From positions 1 to 8,401 of the forward strand of contig QFQM01000193.1 in assembly GCA_003243255.1 (NCBI GenBank): a stretch of 8,401 nt of DNA. Reading direction: 5' to 3'. Position 1 is the first letter of the stretch. Each line of letters starts with the position of its first letter. The DNA comes from Flavobacterium psychrophilum (GTDB taxonomy: Bacteria; Bacteroidota; Bacteroidia; Flavobacteriales; Flavobacteriaceae). Both the position numbers and the translations under genes were made by a program. Shown here piece by piece: positions 1 to 6,214 of the stretch. The notes under the pieces were generated by a model. That model did not search any database, was not told where the DNA came from, and saw only the letters and a list, made by a program, of their open reading frames with translations.

Positions 1-82
1 AAATTTTATTTATTAAAAATTTAATGTGATGATACGATTATTAAAATTTCGACACACTATGTAGGACAGCTCAAATTTTCTA

Positions 83-178
83 AACTATATGGTACATGTA
101 AACGTTAAATAACTCATTTAAATGCATTGCTTAAGAAAGCTCACGATATAATATTAGTAATGTATCTAACTATATGGT
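83..178. repeat. 11-bp direct repeat in non-coding DNA
   Basis: AACTATATGGT occurs at 83-93 and again at 168-178, 85 bp apart. The first copy runs into the palindrome TACATGTA (93-100) and the second into the hairpin at 177-202. The surrounding stretch 1-218 is AT-rich. I see no coding frame longer than about 18 codons there, and no tRNA or other RNA gene. Confidence 0.5.
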
Positions 179-202
179 GCTTGCGCTTTGCATGCAAGGC
201 AC
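177..202 (-). repeat. GC-rich hairpin downstream of the 83-aa gene
   Basis: Minus strand: GTGCCTTGC, a 9-nt loop, GCAAGCAC. This gives 8 base pairs with one bulged C. It lies 17 bp past the stop of the 83-residue gene in otherwise AT-rich DNA. No U-run follows, so it is a doubtful terminator. It contains the 10-bp palindrome TTGCATGCAA (188-197). Confidence 0.4.
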
Positions 203-218
203 AACGTGTTTCTTAATG

Positions 219-470
219 TCAGATCTTAACTAATGATAAGGCTCTGTCATCAAAGGTGAAGCCGATTTTGTGATTATTGCCATAAACTACATTTAGGACA
301 GAATGTAAATTTCTATTGCCCCTATTATGGCATTCGATTATTATTTGTCCTTCCGTACTTTCAGTTCTTTCATGTGGTGTAAGATAATCTCTGCTCGGTG
401 TATAATTATCGTTAGAGCTTTGATTATTGTTACCTGAAGAACTTGAGTTTTCATTATCATCTGACAACAT
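219..470 (-). CDS. Small Ser/Asn-rich hypothetical protein, 83 aa
   Basis: I do not recognise the protein. From the ATG at 468-470 it has 83 residues; a TTG start at 477-479 would add three. Residues 1-25 are low-complexity and acidic to polar (SDDNENSSSSGNNNQSSND). A more ordered C-terminal half follows, with GQIIIECHNRGNRNLHS and VLNVVYGNNHKIGFTF. The VLNVVYGNN stretch matches part of the N-terminal region of the neighbouring 190-residue protein at DNA level, so this gene may contain a copied or deleted fragment of that family. There is no signal peptide or transmembrane helix. It lies downstream of the DnaA-box site, which would then be its upstream region. It could be a small functional protein or a decayed paralogue; the low-complexity start and short length limit confidence. 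Confidence 0.5.
   Translation of the reverse strand: MLSDDNENSSSSGNNNQSSNDNYTPSRDYLTPHERTESTEGQIIIECHNRGNRNLHSVLNVVYGNNHKIGFTFDDRALSLVKI
273..300. repeat. Segment shared with the 190-aa gene (copy A)
   Basis: ATTATTGCCATAAA (273-286) and ATTTAGGACA (291-300) match 1018-1031 and 1045-1054 exactly and in order. The intervening distance is 9 nt shorter, an in-frame three-codon difference (VLNVVYGNN here, VLNIIVRIYGNN there). Outside these blocks I see no clear similarity. Confidence 0.6.
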
Positions 471-480
471 AATCTTCAAA

Positions 481-561
481 TTTAAAATTAATCTTAAAAT
501 TAACTATAAATCAACTTGTTGAAACAATTAGTTATTCACAACTCTGGAAAGTTATGCACAA
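481..561. other. Candidate replication origin: two DnaA boxes plus AT-rich stretch
   Basis: The plus strand carries TTATTCACA (532-540) and TTATGCACA (552-560). Both match the DnaA-box consensus TTATNCACA exactly. They are part of a 12-bp direct repeat, AGTTATnCACAA (530-541 and 550-561), with 20-bp spacing, about two helical turns. Next to them, 481-510 is almost pure A/T and could serve as an unwinding region. Between the two lies an imperfect inverted repeat around TTGTTGAAACAA (516-527). The site is in the gap between two genes. A phage or plasmid-like origin, an iteron site, or an operator with two half-sites would all fit. No replication initiator gene is in the window. Confidence 0.45.
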
Positions 562-564
562 GAT

Positions 565-1137
565 TTACATTCCATAAATGGCTGGATTAGTTAAAAGACC
601 TGCGACTATATTGCTTGCTACATCCAATCCAAAACTTTTTATTTTATCAAGAACTTTAATCTTTTTAACCTCTGACTCATCTTCAGGATTATTAATAATT
701 TCTTCAATTTCTCTTGCTTGTTTACCTGTCAACTCTTCCTTTATAGACTCCCAAATTAAATTTATGTTAACCGTCTGACTTTGATTTTGATTCTGATTTT
801 GATTTAACGTAATATTGGTATGATGATATTTATTAACCTTTTCGATTTCAGGTAGTCCAAAAGTATTTAAGTCTGATATCAATCCTTTTATAAAGTTCTC
901 GGCTTGTTTTGTACAATGAGTAGCATTATTACCACCTCCACCAGAACTTCCATTAGATGACCCCCAACTAGCATAAGTTTTAAATTGAATTTGTTTTATT
1001 GATTCTTCCTGCTTGCTATTATTGCCATAAATTCGCACAATGATATTTAGGACATTTTGTTGCCATGTTATTAAATCGTAGTGGCTTGTAATTTTGCAAT
1101 CAATTGCTTCTAATGCTGTTACGTATTTCTCTATCAT
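565..1137 (-). CDS. Modular hypothetical protein, 190 aa
   Basis: Function unknown. The N-terminal part (1-58) carries ITWQQNVLNIIVRIYGNNS. A flexible Gly/Ser/Asn linker follows (60-71, SSNGSSGGGGNN), then a helical segment (75-105), an Asn-Gln repeat (112-121), and a charged helical C-terminal part: INLIWESIKEELTGKQ at 125-140 and VLDKIKSFGLDVASNIVAGL at 162-181, ending NPAIYGM. The W-x5-LNIIVRIYGNNS pattern and the EELTGKQ...SFG-DVASNI ending remind me of small uncharacterised accessory proteins in Bacteroidota, some possibly in conflict contexts, but I cannot confirm this. The last helix is amphipathic to hydrophobic and might touch membranes. The ATG at 1135-1137 lacks a clear Shine-Dalgarno. 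It follows the sigma gene after 67 bp and may have its own promoter. The candidate DnaA-box site lies directly downstream. Confidence 0.75.
   Translation of the reverse strand: MIEKYVTALEAIDCKITSHYDLITWQQNVLNIIVRIYGNNSKQEESIKQIQFKTYASWGSSNGSSGGGGNNATHCTKQAENFIKGLISDLNTFGLPEIEKVNKYHHTNITLNQNQNQNQSQTVNINLIWESIKEELTGKQAREIEEIINNPEDESEVKKIKVLDKIKSFGLDVASNIVAGLLTNPAIYGM
775..804. repeat. 6-bp tandem repeat encoding Asn-Gln
   Basis: Five consecutive hexamers of the form YTGAYT (CTGACT, TTGATT, TTGATT, CTGATT, TTGATT) encode the Asn-Gln/Ser-Gln run at about residues 112-121 of the 190-residue protein. Because the unit is 6 bp, copy-number changes would keep the frame and only alter linker length. 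Confidence 0.8.
1018..1054. repeat. Segment shared with the 83-aa gene (copy B)
   Basis: ATTATTGCCATAAA (1018-1031) and ATTTAGGACA (1045-1054) recur in the same order at 273-286 and 291-300. Here they are 13 nt apart; there, 4 nt. The 9-nt difference equals three codons, and both copies encode VLN...YGNN in frame. This suggests common ancestry of a short coding segment. Confidence 0.6.
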
Positions 1138-1159
1138 TATATCATAAGTTTATTCCTTA

Positions 1160-1167
1160 CAAATATA
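1160..1167 (-). promoter_or_regulatory. Possible -7 box for the 190-aa gene
   Basis: The minus strand reads TATATTTG, a full match to the Bacteroidota -7 consensus TAnnTTTG, 22 bp before the ATG at 1135-1137. No TTTG is found at the expected -33 distance. Such a box is common by chance in AT-rich DNA, so support is limited. It could also be read by the phage sigma factor, whose promoter preference is unknown. Confidence 0.3.
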
Positions 1168-1173
1168 TAAAAC

Positions 1174-1198
1174 AAAAGACATCGTTGTGATGGCCTTT
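1174..1198 (-). terminator. Possible weak terminator after sigma gene
   Basis: On the minus strand AAAG-GC-CATC, the loop ACAAC, and GATG-T-CTTT form two 4-bp helices with a small internal loop. They are followed by TTTGTTTT. It starts 7 bp after the sigma stop codon. The stem is weak, so termination may be partial. Confidence 0.4.
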
Positions 1199-1204
1199 AT
1201 CGCT

Positions 1205-1975
1205 TTATGCTTCCCTTAGCATTGAGATTATAATTTGTTTAAGCTTTTGTAATGCTCGTTCTTTCTTTTGCCATATTGCTTGCTTGGTTGTATTGATTTC
1301 TTTACCCATCTGAGTAAGTGATTTCTTTTCTGAATCAATACCAAAGTATTCTTGTATTAGTTTTCTTTCCCCCAGCTTTAGATGTTCTAGTGCAGCTGTA
1401 AGCTGTATGAGCATTGCTTCAGTTAATTGCTCCTGCTCTTCCTCTTCAATATCAAATAGGTCTGGCATTCGTTGCGTTGTGGCCTTGCGATAGAAGTGTT
1501 CCAGTTCCCCTTGGTTATATATCCCCAACCCTTCAATATCCTGCTCTGTGATATCCCTTTGCAACTCCTGTTCCAATGCGGTGATATCTCTCCTTATCTT
1601 GGTATCAGCTTTTGACTTATTCTGAGGTGAGCGTATTGTATTCAGGTTATTTAATAGGCTTGCAATTATTTGTTTCCTTATCCAGATGCTGGCATAGTAA
1701 TAGAAATCAACCTGCTTATCTGGGTCATACTTATTTGCTGCTTTAATCAGTCCAGTGTTGCCCTCGCTTATCAGGTCATCCAAGGTTAGAACTTCATGCT
1801 CCTTAATAATCTTAGCATATTTATTAGCAATGTGAACGACAAGCTTCAAGTTCCCCTCGATTATTCTATTTAAGGCATTCTTATCGCCTTGGTGATGCTT
1901 TCTCATTTGCTCGGCAACTTGCTCTTGATTCATAACCTGAATGCGTGAGAGGGCTTTAAAATAGCTCTCATTCAT
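1205..1975 (-). CDS. Phage sigma-70 family RNA polymerase sigma factor
   Basis: From the ATG at 1973-1975 it has 256 residues. Region 2 spans about 38-105: NLKLVVHIANKYA, then LTLDDLISEGNTGLIKAANKYDP, then FYYYASIWIRKQIIASL, which covers core-polymerase binding and -10 recognition including the aromatic and WIR residues. Region 3 lies at about 110-165 (IRSPQNKSK onward). An acidic stretch (DIEEEEQEQ) sits at 175-183. Region 4 covers about 190-250, with GERKLIQEYFGID and the helix-turn-helix LTQMGKEINTTKQAIWQKKERALQKL for the -35 element. Region 1.1 is absent. The protein resembles Bacteroidota primary sigma factors but is divergent. A longer TTG start at 2021-2023 would overlap the endonuclease by 49 bp; the TAATG overlap makes the ATG far more likely. 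It probably redirects host polymerase to phage promoters. Confidence 0.92.
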   Translation of the reverse strand: MNESYFKALSRIQVMNQEQVAEQMRKHHQGDKNALNRIIEGNLKLVVHIANKYAKIIKEHEVLTLDDLISEGNTGLIKAANKYDPDKQVDFYYYASIWIRKQIIASLLNNLNTIRSPQNKSKADTKIRRDITALEQELQRDITEQDIEGLGIYNQGELEHFYRKATTQRMPDLFDIEEEEQEQLTEAMLIQLTAALEHLKLGERKLIQEYFGIDSEKKSLTQMGKEINTTKQAIWQKKERALQKLKQIIISMLREA

Positions 1976-2469
1976 TAGGCAACGTGTGACCAAGTTCTTC
2001 CCGTTATTACTGATGATATGCAATTGCCACTTACTTCAAGCATATCGGCAACTTGCTTTTGTGATACCCCTTGAGATACCATGTAGCGAATCATCTTAAC
2101 AAGCTTATTTGTTAGCTTGCTTCCCCCGTGCTTCTCGCCTTTGTGGCTGCGATTTAATGACCTGTGTAGGTATCTTAGATTATCAAGCCTGTTGTTATGC
2201 CTGTTCCCGTCAATGTGGTCGCAATCATGCTCATGTGGTCTTGTACCTAGAAAGTAGAACAATACAAGGTGGTGTATATAATGCTTCTTACCTTCGATAG
2301 TTACAAAGAGATAATCCTTCTCACTTTGTCCGTTGCTTTGCGGTGTAAGGATTAGACTCTGACCGTTTTTGTAAATGCTCTTAACTCTTCCGTAATTGCT
2401 TATTTGGTAATTATGTTCTAACGTTAGAATGTTTACCCACTTTTCATTTTTAAAATCATTCTTTTTCAT
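1975..2469 (-). CDS. NUMOD4/HNH homing endonuclease
   Basis: A 164-residue protein with the order typical of freestanding phage homing endonucleases. A NUMOD4-like motif lies at residues 9-32 (EKWVNILTLEHNYQISNYGR, then VKSI). An HNH core covers about 52-110, with paired His66-His67 and the motif DHIDGNRHNNRLDNL at 84-98, where Asp84, His85, Asn89, Asn93 and Asn97 are the likely metal-binding and catalytic positions. A helix-turn-helix follows at about 117-160 (KLVKMIRYMVSQGVSQKQVADM and onward), probably for DNA recognition. No intron or intein surrounds it. It starts at ATG 2467-2469 without a close Shine-Dalgarno. Its TAA stop overlaps the sigma factor ATG. Known members of the family nick or cut a target site and spread their own gene. 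All expected HNH residues are present, so it may be active. Confidence 0.9.
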   Translation of the reverse strand: MKKNDFKNEKWVNILTLEHNYQISNYGRVKSIYKNGQSLILTPQSNGQSEKDYLFVTIEGKKHYIHHLVLFYFLGTRPHEHDCDHIDGNRHNNRLDNLRYLHRSLNRSHKGEKHGGSKLTNKLVKMIRYMVSQGVSQKQVADMLEVSGNCISSVITGRTWSHVA

Positions 2470-2507
2470 TTAAGGTTAATATTTTTTTCTCTTCCCTCGG
2501 CTTTGTT

Positions 2508-2654
2508 TTATGCTTTGGGCTTATCTCTTAATAGCTTTACCAACCATGCTGGTAAGCTGCTTTTATCTTCCTGCATGGCCTTTGCTTTTTGCTTTAGCTG
2601 ATAGCAGTGCCATAGAATTTCTGATAACTCTTCATCAAAATGTTTTTGTTTCAT
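2508..2654 (-). CDS. Small hypothetical protein, 48 aa
   Basis: I do not recognise this protein. From the ATG at 2652-2654 it is 48 residues: charged and helical (MKQKHFDEELSEILWHCYQL), then Lys/Gln-rich, ending in PAWLVKLLRDKPKA. A longer version from TTG at 2697-2699 would add 15 residues. I prefer the ATG because it is preceded by the purine-rich GAAAGAG, and because the TTG would overlap the possible promoter. There is no signal peptide or transmembrane helix. It is the first gene after the tape measure terminator and lies 38 bp before the endonuclease gene on the same strand, so it probably shares a transcript with the endonuclease and sigma factor. Confidence 0.5.
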   Translation of the reverse strand: MKQKHFDEELSEILWHCYQLKQKAKAMQEDKSSLPAWLVKLLRDKPKA

Positions 2655-2667
2655 TATTGCTCTTTCT

Positions 2668-2700
2668 AATAAATATTGTGCACCTATAGTAAAAGCCAAA
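2668..2700 (-). promoter_or_regulatory. Possible Bacteroidota-type promoter for the sigma cluster
   Basis: After the terminator, the minus strand carries TTTG (2697-2700), then a 21-bp spacer, then TATTTATT (2668-2675). The Bacteroidota consensus is -33 TTTG and -7 TAnnTTTG with a spacer near 19-21, so the -7 box matches only in part. It would place the transcript start just before the ATG at 2652-2654. The match is weak and could be chance in AT-rich DNA. Confidence 0.25.
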
Positions 2701-2741
2701 AAAAATGAGGTTGAGAGGTAAAATAATTTTGATGAAAATGA

Positions 2742-2777
2742 AAAATCCCCTCAAACGCTATCGTATGAAGGGATTTT
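2742..2777 (-). terminator. Intrinsic terminator after tape measure gene
   Basis: AAAATCCCCTC (2742-2752) pairs with GAAGGGATTTT (2767-2777) with a single C/A mismatch. The loop can pair further internally through ACG/CGT. On the minus strand the stem is followed by TTTTTCATTTTCAT, a U-rich tail. On the plus strand the stem is also followed by a T-rich run, so it could act in both directions. It lies 24 bp beyond the tape measure stop and separates the tail operon from the sigma-factor cluster. Confidence 0.8.
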
Positions 2778-2800
2778 ATTTTTTAATTATTTTCCTTTTT

Positions 2801-5800
2801 TTAGAGTTCTGCACCGCTTTCAACTCTGACCAAGTTAGCCTGACCGCTGTTTATATCTTCCACAATAACCCTCGGTGCTGGTGCTTGCGCATAGGCTATG
2901 CCAACCTCTTGACCTATCTTTGATGCCAGCTGGTCATAATCTATTTTATATGCTGCCATATTCTGCATGCTAGGTATTGATGAATAACCTCCCACTACTC
3001 CACCAGAAGCATAGCCTGGCACACCAATCGAGCGAAAGAAATTTGCTCCACCAGCACGAGCTTGCTGTTCCTTGTTTAAGATAACTTCACCTTGAGTAAC
3101 ATAGGCTAAAGTATCATCACCATTACTTAAAGGCATTATATTAGAACCGTTGTTTATAACACCCGATGAAAGTGTTGGCACAATACCACCCTCAGCTAGC
3201 TTCACACCTGAAATCTTTGCTACAGACATGAGACCTTGAGCAATTGTTAAACCAGCGAAAATCGGCCCCAGTGGATAACTGTAATCGGCCAATGCTTTGG
3301 TAGCTCCCATATAGGTATTCATTGTTGCTTGCGCTATTGCAAGTGCTTTATATGCAAGTGTATTCTCTTTAAATAATCCTGCTGCTTGACCGAGAGCATC
3401 AGAGGTAAACTGTAGATTAGCCATCTCCTTTGCCTTGTTTATATTTTTCTTATTCTCAGCGTGTTTAGCTTCAATCTTATCTGTAGCTGCCCCAGTTTTT
3501 TCTGCTGCTTTTAATTCGGCTTGATATCTTGCTTCCTCTCTAGCAAGTTGTTTATCAAATTCATTGGTGAATTTTTCTTCATCAAGAATCTGTTGGTTCT
3601 CAAGGTCGATGGCTTCCTGCTCTTTCTTGGCTTCCTTACGTAATGCTTCGGCTTCCTCATTCTTAATCCTGTTTTCTTCCTTAATGGCATCAACAGCATC
3701 CAAGTATTCCTTTTCATTTATCTGACCTTGCTCTTTTCTTGTTGCTTGGAAATCAATTTCCTTTTGCATTAAGGAATTGTTCTCAGCTATTTGAGCCTGT
3801 AGTTTTTCCTCAGTGTAGAAAGTATCATCCTCTTTCTTCTTCTGGATGTTCTTTTTATATTCATTCAGCTCATCTTGAGCTACCTTCACAGTGGCATCAG
3901 CTTGAGCTTTGAGATAAGTATTGGTAAGGTTAAGCTTCTCAGTCTCATAAGCTTCTTTGCTCTTCTTACCCTTTGAATATTCAAGCTCATTAAGGGCAAG
4001 TTTCTTATCAGTTATCTGTTTTTGAAGAGCAAGCTCTTCCTGAATACTTTTCTTCTTAAAGTCTTGTGATGCGATAAAAAGATTTAATTCTTCCTGATAC
4101 TTTTTAATTAATCTATCTGTTGCCTTTACCTGCTCATCAGTTGCTTTCTTTGCAGCATCGGCAGCAGCCTTCGCATTAGCTGCACTATTTGGGTCAACAT
4201 CAGCAACAACATTCTTTGTAGTCTTTGTATCGGTAGTTGAAGTGTTTGCCTTAACATTAACTGTTTTGCTCTTCATGCTATCAAGCTTTTTATTAAGAGC
4301 ATCTATATCAACACCAAGGGCTTTCAGTACAGGTGCAACGTTCTTAACGATTGATTGAAGACCATTTATAATTGTGTTTTTAATCCCAGCGAATGTGTTA
4401 TTGACAATGTTTAGAAGATTGTTGAATCCGTTCTTTAACGCATCGATAGCTCCTTTAAAATCACCAGTTACTAGGGCTTTAAAGAAGTTAAAGAATGTAG
4501 AAAGGGCATTGGTAATAATTTGAACGTTTGCCTTGATTAGGTTGAAGGCAACGCTTACGGTAGTTTTTAAAGATGTGAACGCATTAGCCAGAACAATACC
4601 AATAAAGTCAATCAGAGGTTGCAGGTCTTTCTTGACATCGGCAATGTATGTAAGCATGGCAGTTAATGCATCTGTTGCCATTACCTTTACTGATGTCCAG
4701 ATATCACCAAAATTCTTAACCTCAAACAACTCAGCTTGCGCTTTGTTAAGGGCTTCGGTTGATTCCACTAGCTCCAATTGCTTTTTAGCAGTGGCATCCA
4801 TTTCTTTATTTGATGCCTGTGATATTGCTTCAAATATTTTAGCTGCTCCACCAGCGTCTTCCCCTGCACCCTTAAATACATCGGCAGTCAACTGTGCTTG
4901 CTGTTGCTGGGTTAAAGCTGTTTCAGAAGATTTCTTAGCTAGAGCATCCAAAGCTTCCGCAGTAGTCTTTTCACCAGTTCTAACCTGCTTTAATATATCA
5001 TCGCTGAAAGAAGCTCCGAAGGCATTCACCAATGCATCCCTTGTAGCTTTTGACTGTTCTGTTAATGCTAATGAACTTTCTTTAATAGCATCAGGAAGTT
5101 TGTCACTATAGATGCCTAATTCAGCACCTGTATTTAATATATTCACAAACTCTTGAGCAGAATACCCTACATTCTTGAACTGTACAGAATATTCACCAAG
5201 GCTTTCAAGGAACTCGTCACTCTGTGCGCCACCTGATGCCAGCCCCTCGGCAATGATTCTATTGGCTTCGCTCATACTGATACCGTATGCTTTAGCTAAA
5301 CTGTTAGCTTTGCTTGCGATATCCTGAAAGTCTTTGTCGAATGTCTCGGCTGTTGCAGTAATCTCGCTTCTAACGTTAGAAAGGTCTTTTGCATTTACAC
5401 CAAGAGCTTTCAGCTCCTTATTGGCTTCCTGTAGTCCTTTGTTGAAATCAAAGATTTCTTTACCTGCTACAAATGCTGCTGTAAGAGCTGCTATAGCTGC
5501 ACCAATTGGCGTTGCTATAAATGCCAATCCTGCTTTGGTTGCCTGTCCAATACCAGTTGCCATCTGGCTAAAGGATTGCTTTAATAAATTCCCAGCACCA
5601 CCAGCTTCCTTGGCACGGTCATTAAAACCAGCGATACCACCATTAAGCGGATTGATATTAGCTAAGGCTTCTTTGATGCTCTCAGTATAGTTGCCCACGT
5701 TCATCTTCTGCTTCTCATAGGCAGAAGCATTTTCTTTAATGAACTGAGTGTTAGAATCAATCTTTTTATTGATTTCAGCAATAGCAGCAGCACCACTCTC

Positions 5801-6157
5801 CGTACTTGCATTAAGGGAGTTACGAATAGTTCTAAGCTCTTTGTTTGATTGTGTTGCAGCATCAATACTATTAACCTCTTTATTAAGAGCTGTATTCAAT
5901 GCAGCTGTTGCATTTGCTGCTTCTTTATCAGCAGCAATTAATTGTGTTTGAACCTTCAACTGGCTATTGTACGACTGTTGAAGGGCTTTTAATTGCGCTG
6001 CTTGTTGTACGTATTGTTCAGATGAACCTTGACCAGCCTTAACAAGTTCTTTTTGGCTAGCCTGTAATTGGTCAATTTGTTTTTTTGTATCGGCAAGATT
6101 CTTTATTAATGCCTGTGTATCAATATTAATTGATAAGATTTCAACCTGTTGTGCCAC
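2801..6157 (-). CDS. Phage tail tape measure protein, 1118 aa
   Basis: The tape measure spans the tail tube and sets tail length; it is usually the longest gene of a siphophage, as here. Residues 1-150 are Gln/Ala/Lys-rich and predicted coiled coil. A hydrophobic segment lies at about 207-232 (GLAFIATPIGAAIAALTAAFVAG). A conserved-looking tape measure core covers about 250-450, and further hydrophobic helices lie at 495-615. A highly charged coiled coil runs from about 665 to 915. The C-terminus has the typical LAEGGIV, DDTLAYVTQGEVILN and GVPGYASGGVVGG motifs. No lysozyme or peptidase domain is apparent. The start is a GTG at 6155-6157 next to the purine-rich sequence AGAAGAGA. A stop lies in frame at 6185-6187, and no in-frame ATG occurs between that stop and the GTG. 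It is the last gene of the tail module and is followed by a hairpin terminator. Confidence 0.93.
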   Translation of the reverse strand: MAQQVEILSINIDTQALIKNLADTKKQIDQLQASQKELVKAGQGSSEQYVQQAAQLKALQQSYNSQLKVQTQLIAADKEAANATAALNTALNKEVNSIDAATQSNKELRTIRNSLNASTESGAAAIAEINKKIDSNTQFIKENASAYEKQKMNVGNYTESIKEALANINPLNGGIAGFNDRAKEAGGAGNLLKQSFSQMATGIGQATKAGLAFIATPIGAAIAALTAAFVAGKEIFDFNKGLQEANKELKALGVNAKDLSNVRSEITATAETFDKDFQDIASKANSLAKAYGISMSEANRIIAEGLASGGAQSDEFLESLGEYSVQFKNVGYSAQEFVNILNTGAELGIYSDKLPDAIKESSLALTEQSKATRDALVNAFGASFSDDILKQVRTGEKTTAEALDALAKKSSETALTQQQQAQLTADVFKGAGEDAGGAAKIFEAISQASNKEMDATAKKQLELVESTEALNKAQAELFEVKNFGDIWTSVKVMATDALTAMLTYIADVKKDLQPLIDFIGIVLANAFTSLKTTVSVAFNLIKANVQIITNALSTFFNFFKALVTGDFKGAIDALKNGFNNLLNIVNNTFAGIKNTIINGLQSIVKNVAPVLKALGVDIDALNKKLDSMKSKTVNVKANTSTTDTKTTKNVVADVDPNSAANAKAAADAAKKATDEQVKATDRLIKKYQEELNLFIASQDFKKKSIQEELALQKQITDKKLALNELEYSKGKKSKEAYETEKLNLTNTYLKAQADATVKVAQDELNEYKKNIQKKKEDDTFYTEEKLQAQIAENNSLMQKEIDFQATRKEQGQINEKEYLDAVDAIKEENRIKNEEAEALRKEAKKEQEAIDLENQQILDEEKFTNEFDKQLAREEARYQAELKAAEKTGAATDKIEAKHAENKKNINKAKEMANLQFTSDALGQAAGLFKENTLAYKALAIAQATMNTYMGATKALADYSYPLGPIFAGLTIAQGLMSVAKISGVKLAEGGIVPTLSSGVINNGSNIMPLSNGDDTLAYVTQGEVILNKEQQARAGGANFFRSIGVPGYASGGVVGGYSSIPSMQNMAAYKIDYDQLASKIGQEVGIAYAQAPAPRVIVEDINSGQANLVRVESGAEL

Positions 6158-6195
6158 TCTCTTCTCATAGTGTTTCTTTTTTCGTTATTGTATAT

Positions 6196-6214
6196 ATCAT
6201 CTGTCTTAGATGAT
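6196..6214 (-). repeat. Perfect 7-bp inverted repeat across a stop codon
   Basis: ATCATCT and AGATGAT form a perfect 7-bp stem with a 5-nt loop (6203-6207). The TAA stop of the 532-residue tail gene lies inside it, at 6206-6208. On the transcribed strand it is followed by an AT-rich stretch but no U-run, so it is not a convincing intrinsic terminator. It lies about 40 nt before the tape measure start and could affect mRNA processing or translation there. The structure is seen directly; a function is speculation. Confidence 0.5.

Noticed and set aside
1..25. Imperfect inverted repeat of A/T bases at the left edge
   Set aside because: It consists only of A and T with mismatches, so pairing is weak and expected by chance.
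476..483. TAAATTTG, a -7-like box before the 83-residue gene
   Set aside because: It would put transcription at or after the ATG, and no -33 element lies at a suitable distance. Such boxes arise easily in AT-rich DNA.
1976..2023. 16-residue N-terminal extension of the sigma factor
   Set aside because: It needs a TTG start and a 49-bp overlap with the endonuclease. The ATG at 1973-1975 in the TAATG overlap is the better start.
4533..5111. Plus-strand open frame of 192 codons inside the tape measure gene
   Set aside because: It is antisense to a well-supported coding region, its composition mirrors the Ala/Lys-rich tape measure codons, and the translation resembles no known protein.
5134..5150. 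ATATTCACA, a near DnaA-box match inside the tape measure gene
   Set aside because: It is a single copy with one mismatch within coding sequence and has no partner site nearby.
5334..5951. Further plus-strand open frames of 118 and 67 codons
   Set aside because: Both are shadows of the Ala-rich N-terminal part of the tape measure; their hydrophobic look comes from the complementary codons.
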